NCBI GenBank assembly: GCA_017989485.1
Contig: JAGNPU010000109.1
Coordinates: forward strand, 1-6,476
Source: Neisseriaceae bacterium
GTDB lineage: Bacteria; Pseudomonadota; Gammaproteobacteria; Burkholderiales; Neisseriaceae
Length of the DNA: 6,476 nt
Reading direction: 5' to 3'
In this document: positions 1 through 4,456 of the stretch, piece by piece
Position numbering within the stretch: the stretch's first letter is position 1
Layout of the letters: every line of letters begins with the position of its first letter
The notes under the pieces: model-generated
What the model was told of the DNA's origin: nothing
Seen by the model: only the letters and a program-made list of their open reading frames with translations
The model's database searches: none
Translations under genes and position numbers: made by a program

Positions 1-587
1 AGCTGGCCCAGGCGCAGCAGGCCAACGCGGCCTTAGAGGCCGAGTTTGCCCTCTACGGCACGCTCAATGAGGTGGCCTCAGGGCGCTATGGCGCCAAGGT
101 CAACCTGCAGCGTTTTGTGCTCAGCGTGTTGTTGGATGATGTGCTGGTACAGGCTTCGAGCCGGCTGCGGGTGATGAGCCAGGGCCGATACGAGCTGTTG
201 CGCAAAGATGAGCGCAGCAAGGGCAATCGGGCCAGCGGCTTAGAATTGCAAGTGGAGGATGGGTACACCGGCAAAACCCGCGACGTGGCCACGCTGTCCG
301 GCGGTGAGTCATTTTTGGCCGCCTTGGCCTTGGCCTTGGGCCTGTCGGATGTGGTGCAGGCCTATGCCGGTGGCGTGCGTTTAGATACCTTGTTTATTGA
401 TGAAGGGTTTGGCAGCTTAGACAGCGAATCCTTGGATTTGGCCATGGCCACCCTGATGGATTTACAGGCCAGCGGGCGGATGATTGGCCTGATTTCACAC
501 GTCTCTGAATTAAAGGCGCAAATGCCGGTGAGGATAGAAATCGTCCCCAGTTTGAGCGGCAGCCATATTTGTGTGAATGGGGTTTAA
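1..587 (+). CDS. sbcC: SbcC-type exonuclease ATPase subunit, C-terminal part (5' truncated)
   Basis: The reading frame is open from base 3, so the gene begins left of the window; 194 residues remain. The GTG at 72 is internal. The fragment leaves a Gln/Ala/Glu-rich helix (residues 1-16, the end of the long coiled coil) and enters the C-terminal ABC-ATPase lobe. It shows the ABC signature LSGGESF (about residues 98-104, bases 294-314), Walker B plus D-loop LDTLFIDEGFGSLD (127-140) and the switch histidine in ISHV (His166). SbcC pairs with the SbcD nuclease to form the bacterial Mre11-Rad50-like complex, which cleaves DNA hairpins and blocked double-strand ends. LSGGESF with DEGFGSLDSE is typical of SbcC rather than SMC or RecN. 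sbcD is expected upstream but cannot be seen. The stop is TAA at 585-587. Family assignment is firm; the missing N-terminal half cannot be judged. Confidence 0.93.
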   Translation, partial: LAQAQQANAALEAEFALYGTLNEVASGRYGAKVNLQRFVLSVLLDDVLVQASSRLRVMSQGRYELLRKDERSKGNRASGLELQVEDGYTGKTRDVATLSGGESFLAALALALGLSDVVQAYAGGVRLDTLFIDEGFGSLDSESLDLAMATLMDLQASGRMIGLISHVSELKAQMPVRIEIVPSLSGSHICVNGV

Positions 588-776
588 ACGGGCTGATGTG
601 GACGTTGGCCAAACAATGATTGCGGGATTAGGGCTTATCGTTTAAGGTGTTTGTGAAACGAGGCAGAATGGGGCGTATAAAGGCTTTTTGACTCAGGGAA
701 ATCGCCCTTATTTTAACGTTTAGTAGACTTCTTTGCGGGTACTGTAAACAAACTTTATCTAGTAGTTAAGAGTTGT

Positions 777-829
777 TTGCAAATCTTTACAAAAAAAGTA
801 TTTTATTCTGTCGCAATATTGATTATGAT
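777..829 (+). promoter_or_regulatory. Candidate sigma70 promoter(s) for the Sel1-repeat gene
   Basis: Two overlapping possibilities sit in the AT-rich leader. One has TTGCAA (777-782) as -35 and TATTTT (799-804) as -10, with a 16-bp spacer. The other has a better -10, TATGAT (824-829, five of six consensus bases), but no good -35. Both would give a short leader before the TTG start at 875. They are pattern matches only; AT-rich DNA produces such matches by chance. Confidence 0.3.
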
Positions 830-861
830 ATAGCTCGATAGATTATTCTGGTTGTAGGTAC

Positions 862-866
862 AGGGG
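862..866 (+). promoter_or_regulatory. Ribosome binding site supporting a TTG start
   Basis: AGGGG lies 8 bases before the TTG at 875. The same frame has a stop (TAG, 839-841) shortly upstream and no ATG before the hydrophobic signal segment, so this site is the main support for a non-ATG start. Confidence 0.5.
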
Positions 867-874
867 TAGATACA

Positions 875-1483
875 TTGAAACGTCGATTGGGTATATTGAG
901 TGTGTGTTTGTTACTGCCATTGAGCGTGATGCCAATGGTGTTGGCTGACGCGCAGCAAAGCGGAGAGGTTGCCGCACAGCGATTGCTGTCTCGCGCCAGC
1001 GCGGACAACGTGCAAGAGCAAATTACCATGGGCGTGATGTATCTTAAAGGCGAAGAAGTACAGGCCAATCCTGAACAGGCTTTTTACTGGATGGAAAAGG
1101 CGGCCGAAAACGGCAGCGCCGAAGCCGAATATTATTTGTCTTTGTTTTATGAGGATGGCCTGGGCGTGAACGAGCCAGACCTATCGACCGCGATGAAGTG
1201 GTTACGTCAGGCAGCCGAACACGATTATGCCTACGCGTCTTATGAGTTGGGCCTGGCCTATTTGGCCGGAAAAACCGGCAGCGTAGACGCCCACCAAGGG
1301 GCTGTGTGGTTGGACAAGGCCGCCAGAGAAGGGGTGGTTCGGGCACAGCGACAGTTGGCCGGGCTATATGAGCAAGGTGTCGGCGTGACGCAAAACACGG
1401 CTTCGGCCCTGTATTGGTACCGTCAAGCGAGCGATCGCGGCGATGAATTGTCTTTAAGGGCATTGCGCACCTTACAAAACTAG
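875..1483 (+). CDS. Secreted Sel1-like repeat (SLR) protein
   Basis: This 202-residue protein starts at TTG. It opens with a classic Sec signal peptide: basic KRR (2-4), a hydrophobic core (about 5-20) and a probable signal peptidase I site after VLA (cleavage after Ala24). The absence of a lipobox Cys suggests a soluble periplasmic or exported protein. The mature part is almost wholly alpha-helical repeats of about 36 residues. Four Sel1-like units are visible, roughly 48-80, 84-118, 122-153 and 156-189, with the hallmark pattern of a [LM]G..Y..G helix, then A..W..[KR]AA..G. Examples are AFYWMEKAAENG and ALYWYRQASDRG. Sel1 repeats form TPR-like superhelices that mediate protein-protein contacts; known bacterial members act in envelope, stress or host-interaction roles, but the partner here cannot be inferred. 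It has its own promoter region and a strong terminator, so it is probably monocistronic. Confidence 0.88.
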   Translation: MKRRLGILSVCLLLPLSVMPMVLADAQQSGEVAAQRLLSRASADNVQEQITMGVMYLKGEEVQANPEQAFYWMEKAAENGSAEAEYYLSLFYEDGLGVNEPDLSTAMKWLRQAAEHDYAYASYELGLAYLAGKTGSVDAHQGAVWLDKAAREGVVRAQRQLAGLYEQGVGVTQNTASALYWYRQASDRGDELSLRALRTLQN

Positions 1484-1493
1484 ATTGAATGTG

Positions 1494-1535
1494 AAAGCCG
1501 TCTTAAAAACCCAAACGTTTTTAAGACGGCTTTTT
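1494..1535 (+). terminator. Strong intrinsic terminator after the Sel1-repeat gene
   Basis: A perfect 17-bp inverted repeat (1494-1510 with 1517-1533) encloses a 6-base loop CCAAAC (1511-1516) and ends in a T run (1531-1535). The GC-rich base of the stem, GCCGTC/GACGGC, is followed by an A/T-rich upper part. It starts 11 bases after the TAG stop, so it clearly belongs to the Sel1-repeat gene, and it insulates the copper operon downstream. Confidence 0.93.
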
Positions 1536-1599
1536 CGTGGGCGTGTGGTCGACATGATCATCGGCAACAGGCTTTTGCTAAAAAACCACATTAAGGGGC

Positions 1600-1630
1600 T
1601 TGACCTTGCCCTTTGGTCAAGGTTTAAGCT
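1600..1630 (+). promoter_or_regulatory. CueR/MerR-type copper-responsive promoter of copZ-copA
   Basis: The -35 is TTGACC (1600-1605) and the -10 is TAAGCT (1625-1630), separated by 19 bp. This over-long spacer is the hallmark of promoters activated by MerR-family regulators, which untwist the DNA. The spacer holds the dyad ACCTTG (1603-1608) / CAAGGT (1618-1623), centred on 1613. Its arrangement closely resembles the E. coli copA CueR operator as I recall it (ACCTTCC...GGAAGGT with -10 TAACCT). A second, overlapping inverted repeat, CTTGACC (1599-1605) / GGTCAAG (1615-1621), is also present. By family knowledge, Cu(I)-bound CueR would activate transcription. No cueR gene lies in this window. 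Confidence 0.88.
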
Positions 1631-1669
1631 GGGCTTGTTTTCAACCAAATACATCAAAAGGAAGCATTT

Positions 1670-1879
1670 ATGAACACGATTACATTAAGCGTTTTAGGCA
1701 TGAGCTGTCAAAAGTGTGTGGCCCACGTCACCAGAGCATTGGGCGAAGTGGCCGGCGTTGAGCAGGTTGTGGTGAGTTTAGAAGGCAAAAGCGCCACGGT
1801 CACCACCGATGGCAGCGTCACCGAGGCGACATTGGCCGCGGTGGTGGTCGAAGAAGGTTACGAAACCGGTTCCGTTTAA
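1670..1879 (+). CDS. copZ: Copper chaperone CopZ (single HMA domain)
   Basis: This 69-residue protein is one complete heavy-metal-associated domain of beta-alpha-beta-beta-alpha-beta fold. The metal-binding loop is GMSCQKC, with Cys13 and Cys16 ligating Cu(I) and Met11 packing beneath the site. Tyr64, in the EEGYE loop near the end, is the residue typical of Cu(I) chaperones. It is a cytosolic carrier that hands Cu(I) to the partner ATPase and buffers free copper. Length is normal for CopZ/Atx1 proteins. The ATG at 1670 is preceded by AAGGA (1658-1662) with a 7-base gap, and lies about 40 bases downstream of the CueR-type -10. The next gene, copA, starts 19 bases after the stop, so the two are co-transcribed. 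It could in principle be the HMA of another metal, but CXXC with this Tyr and a CPC-type partner pump make Cu(I) by far the likeliest. Confidence 0.93.
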   Translation: MNTITLSVLGMSCQKCVAHVTRALGEVAGVEQVVVSLEGKSATVTTDGSVTEATLAAVVVEEGYETGSV

Positions 1880-1885
1880 ACGCCT

Positions 1886-1894
1886 TAAGGAGGT
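1886..1894 (+). promoter_or_regulatory. Shine-Dalgarno site that sets the copA start
   Basis: TAAGGAGGT is a near-perfect complement of the 16S rRNA 3' end. It sits 4-5 bases before the ATG at 1899. It argues against any start inside copZ, where the copA frame stays open (for example a GTG at 1809) but encodes a non-conserved Arg/Trp/Lys-rich stretch. Confidence 0.85.
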
Positions 1895-1898
1895 GGAC

Positions 1899-4286
1899 AT
1901 GAGTGCTCAACCAACAAGCCAAAGCATACGCCTGACGGTGACAGAAATGACCTGCGCGTCTTGTGTGGGCCGCGTCGAAAAAGCCCTAGTCAAAACGGTG
2001 GGTGTGGTGTCTGCCTCCGTGAACCTAATGACCAATCAGGCCACCATCGTCTATGATCCCAAGGCCACCAATGTGGCGGCCTTGGTTACGGCCATTGAGG
2101 CCGCCGGCTACGGCGTGCCCACCGAACGGCTGGTGTTTGACGTCAGCGACATGACCTGTGCGTCCTGCGTGGGCCGCGTCGAAAAAGCGTTAACCAAACA
2201 AAATGAGGTGCTGGAGGCTCAGGTGAACTTGGCCACGGAGCAGGCCAGCGTCACCGTGGTGAGTGGCACTTCGGTCGCCGGCTTAATGCATGCTTTACAG
2301 AAGGCAGGCTATCCTGCCCGCCTGCATGAGGCCAGTGCCGCGAATGCGGATGAAGGCAAGGGCCTGAATAAAGAAACCAAAATTTTACTGGGCTCGGTGC
2401 TGTTGACCTTGCCCTTGGTGGCACCGATGATAGTGATGCCGTTTGGCATCCACATGATGCCGCCAGCGTGGCTACAGTTTGTGCTGGCGGGCATTGTTCA
2501 GTTTGTGTTCGGCTGGCGTTTTTACAAGGCCGGCTGGGCTGCCGTCAAGGCCAAAACCGGCAATATGGACCTGCTGGTGGCCTTGGGCACCAGCGCGGCG
2601 TTTGGCCTGTCGATATATGAATGGCTGTTTGGCCGCCAGCACCTGTACTTTGAAACCTCGGCGGCGGTGGTGACCTTAATCTTGGTCGGCAAATGGCTAG
2701 AATCTCGCGCCAAGCGTCAAACCACCGAGGCCATTCGGGCCTTAAACGCGCTGCGACCAGAGCTGGCGCGGGTGGTGATTAATGGCGAAGAGGTCGAAGT
2801 GGCGATAGCCCTGGTTCAGGTCAACGACGTGGTGCGGGTGTTGCCGGGCGAACGCATGCCGGTCGATGGTGAAGTCATCGAAGGCAGAACCGCAGCCGAC
2901 GAATCCCTGTTGACCGGGGAAAGTGAATGGGTGAACAAAGACGTGGGCGACACCATTATTGGCGGTTCGGTGAACACCGACGGCGCCATCTTGGTGAACA
3001 CCACGGCCGTGGGCGCGGAAACCACGCTGGCGCGGATTATTCGCCTGGTGGAAGAAGCGCAAGTGGCCAAGGGGCCGTTACAGCGCCGCGTCGATCAAAT
3101 CAGCGCCATTTTTGTGCCCATCGTGTTGGTGATAGCCCTGGTGACGTTTTTGGCCTGGGGCATCATCAGTGGCGATTGGGGTCAGGCGATTTTGACCGCG
3201 GTGGCGGTGATGGTGATCGCCTGTCCGTGTTCTTTGGGCTTGGCCACGCCGACGGCGATCATGGCCGGGACGGGGGTGGCCGCCAAATACGGCATCTTGA
3301 TTAAAGACGCCGAAACCCTAGAGCGGGCGCACGCCATCGACACCCTTGTGTTTGATAAAACCGGCACCTTGACCGAAGGCAAGCCCAGTCTGGTGGCCAG
3401 CGTCAGCGACGTGCTGAGCGAAGCCGAGTTTTTACAGGTGGCGGGTGCGGTGCAACAGGGCAGCAGCCATCCTTTGGCGCAGGCGGTCAAAGACCGGGTA
3501 CAGGCCATGGCCTTAAGCTTGCCGGACACCGTCGACATGCAAAATATTGTCGGCAAAGGGGCAAAAGCCGAAGTCGCGGGCGTGCCTACCTATTTGGGCA
3601 ACGACAGGTTGATGCAGGAAAAAGGCGTGGATTTGAGCGCCTACCGTGACCGTGCCGACGCCTATGAGCAGGCAGGGCGCACCGTGTCATGGCTGATACA
3701 GCAAGACGGGGTCGACGCCACCCTATTGGGCTTTATGGTGTTTGGTGATGAAATCAAGGCCAGTGCGCTGGCGGGGATTAAGGCGCTACAGGCTCAGGGC
3801 ATACGCTGCGTGATGTTTACCGGCGACAAAGAAGGCGCGGCCCGTCATGTGGCCGAGCAGCTGGGCTTGGATGACGTGCAGGCGCAAATGCTGCCAGAAG
3901 ACAAGTCGAAAAATGTGTTGGCCTTAAGGGCTAAGGGTGCACGAGTGGCCATGGTGGGCGACGGCGTCAACGATGCGCCTGCCTTGGCGGCAGCAGACGT
4001 GGGCATCGCCATGGGTCAAGGCGCCGACGTGGCCAAGCATGCGGCCGGGATTACCTTAATGCGTGACGACAACCGTTTGATCGCCAGTGCCCTGTCGATT
4101 GCCCACCGAACCGACAGAAAGATTAAGCAAAACCTCTTTTGGGCCTTTTTGTACAACAGCATCGGCATCCCTTTGGCCGCCTTTGGGTTCTTGAATCCCG
4201 CGTTTGCGGGGGCGGCGATGGCCTTGAGCAGCGTCAGCGTGGTGATGAATGCACTGTGGTTGAAACGCTGGCACCCAGAAGCTTAA
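1899..4286 (+). CDS. copA: Cu(I)-exporting P1B-type ATPase CopA
   Basis: This 795-residue pump uses ATP to expel Cu(I) from the cytoplasm across the inner membrane. Two N-terminal HMA domains carry MTCASC (Cys19/Cys22 and Cys87/Cys90). Eight membrane segments are expected at roughly 162-182, 189-208, 224-241, 252-268, 402-424, 430-455, 746-765 and 767-788. The Cu(I) motif CPC is at 442-444 in TM6, with YN (752-753) in TM7 and MALSS (774-778) in TM8. This is the P1B-1 signature. The actuator domain has TGE (339-341), the phosphorylation site is DKTGT with Asp486, the ATP-binding His-Pro is at 524-525, and TGD (641-643) and GDGVND (687-692) complete the catalytic set. All essential residues are present. 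One oddity is that the loop after TGES reads EWV instead of the usual xPV (Trp344). The start at 1899 is chosen for its strong Shine-Dalgarno. It is second in the copZ-copA operon, under the CueR-type promoter. Confidence 0.96.
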   Translation: MSAQPTSQSIRLTVTEMTCASCVGRVEKALVKTVGVVSASVNLMTNQATIVYDPKATNVAALVTAIEAAGYGVPTERLVFDVSDMTCASCVGRVEKALTKQNEVLEAQVNLATEQASVTVVSGTSVAGLMHALQKAGYPARLHEASAANADEGKGLNKETKILLGSVLLTLPLVAPMIVMPFGIHMMPPAWLQFVLAGIVQFVFGWRFYKAGWAAVKAKTGNMDLLVALGTSAAFGLSIYEWLFGRQHLYFETSAAVVTLILVGKWLESRAKRQTTEAIRALNALRPELARVVINGEEVEVAIALVQVNDVVRVLPGERMPVDGEVIEGRTAADESLLTGESEWVNKDVGDTIIGGSVNTDGAILVNTTAVGAETTLARIIRLVEEAQVAKGPLQRRVDQISAIFVPIVLVIALVTFLAWGIISGDWGQAILTAVAVMVIACPCSLGLATPTAIMAGTGVAAKYGILIKDAETLERAHAIDTLVFDKTGTLTEGKPSLVASVSDVLSEAEFLQVAGAVQQGSSHPLAQAVKDRVQAMALSLPDTVDMQNIVGKGAKAEVAGVPTYLGNDRLMQEKGVDLSAYRDRADAYEQAGRTVSWLIQQDGVDATLLGFMVFGDEIKASALAGIKALQAQGIRCVMFTGDKEGAARHVAEQLGLDDVQAQMLPEDKSKNVLALRAKGARVAMVGDGVNDAPALAAADVGIAMGQGADVAKHAAGITLMRDDNRLIASALSIAHRTDRKIKQNLFWAFLYNSIGIPLAAFGFLNPAFAGAAMALSSVSVVMNALWLKRWHPEA
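1947..2188 (+). repeat. Imperfect direct repeat encoding the two metal-binding loops of CopA
   Basis: Bases 1947-1984 and 2151-2188 match at 35 of 38 positions, with the last 20 identical. The three differences are all synonymous third-base C/T changes. They encode the same 14 residues, [14 protein letters not shown] (17-30 and 85-98), 68 codons apart. The rest of the two HMA domains is much less similar. Confidence 0.85.
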
Positions 4287-4315
4287 TCACCGCAGCATAA
4301 GTATATTTGAACAGA

Positions 4316-4335
4316 CTGTGTTAAGGTAGACACAG
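4316..4335 (+). repeat. Small inverted repeat after copA
   Basis: CTGTGT (4316-4321) pairs with ACACAG (4330-4335) around an 8-base loop. It has no T run of its own and lies 8 bases before the main terminator stem, so it may simply add structure to the 3' end of the copA transcript. Confidence 0.35.
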
Positions 4336-4343
4336 AACGTCAT

Positions 4344-4376
4344 AGCCCCTAGAGACGGTGTCTAGGGGCTTTTTTT
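4344..4376 (+). terminator. Intrinsic terminator of the copZ-copA operon
   Basis: A perfect 10-bp stem, AGCCCCTAGA (4344-4353) with TCTAGGGGCT (4361-4370), encloses a 7-base loop (GACGGTG) and is followed directly by a run of seven T (4370-4376). It lies 57 bases after the copA stop and separates the copper unit from the downstream gene. Confidence 0.93.
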
Positions 4377-4440
4377 AAGGCGCAGACGATGCGGGCCATC
4401 AGCAAAATCAACACGCCATATAGTCATCGCGCAGCAGGCA

Positions 4441-4447
4441 TAGGAGG
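4441..4447 (+). promoter_or_regulatory. Ribosome binding site of the phosphoketolase-like gene
   Basis: TAGGAGG ends 9 bases before the ATG at 4457, and an in-frame TAG at 4451-4453 rules out any earlier start. A possible -10, TATAGT (4419-4424), lies upstream, but no matching -35 is seen. It is too close to the ATG for more than a short leader, so the promoter remains uncertain. Confidence 0.7.
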
Positions 4448-4456
4448 CCTTAGGTC

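Larger units (their letters stand above)
588..874. other. Intergenic region between sbcC and the Sel1-repeat gene
   Basis: This 287-base stretch has no credible coding frame and becomes markedly AT-rich from about 710 onward, as expected of a promoter region. A weak hairpin follows sbcC: AGGG (695-698) pairs with CCCT (705-708) and is followed by TTATTTT. Alternatively GGGCG (671-675) can pair with CGCCC (703-707). Either might terminate sbcC transcription, but the stems are only 4-5 bp. The sbcC stop codon lies within the palindrome GTTTAAAC (582-589). No RNA gene is recognised. Confidence 0.6.

Noticed and set aside
316..340. TTGGCC-type short tandem repeat in sbcC
   Set aside because: It simply encodes the conserved Leu/Ala-rich helix after the ABC signature (LAALALALGL), so it needs no special explanation.
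1544..1590. Possible structured RNA (TGTGGT/ACCACA, with ATGATCAT and GCAA/TTGC inside) upstream of the copper promoter
   Set aside because: The stems are only 4-6 bp with long loops and lie upstream of the CueR-type promoter, so they would not be in the copZ leader. I see no matching riboswitch or sRNA class.
1485..1673. 62-codon ORF between the Sel1-repeat gene and copZ
   Set aside because: It runs through the strong hairpin terminator and the CueR-type promoter, has no good ribosome binding site and resembles no known family.
1809..1898. Extended N-terminus of CopA from a GTG inside copZ
   Set aside because: The extra 30 residues are an out-of-frame reading of copZ. The ATG at 1899 has a near-perfect Shine-Dalgarno and gives the normal CopA start.
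2054..2098. Programmed -1 frameshift in copA producing a CopZ-like short protein, as reported in E. coli copA
   Set aside because: CCCAAGG (2058-2064) after the first HMA only loosely resembles the E. coli slippery CCCAAAG. A separate copZ is already present, and I see no clear stimulatory structure.
2742..3062. Long ORFs on the opposite strand and in other frames within copA and the phosphoketolase-like gene
   Set aside because: They are shadows of GC-rich coding sequence: compositionally odd (His/Arg/Pro-rich), without ribosome binding sites, and overlapping strongly conserved proteins.
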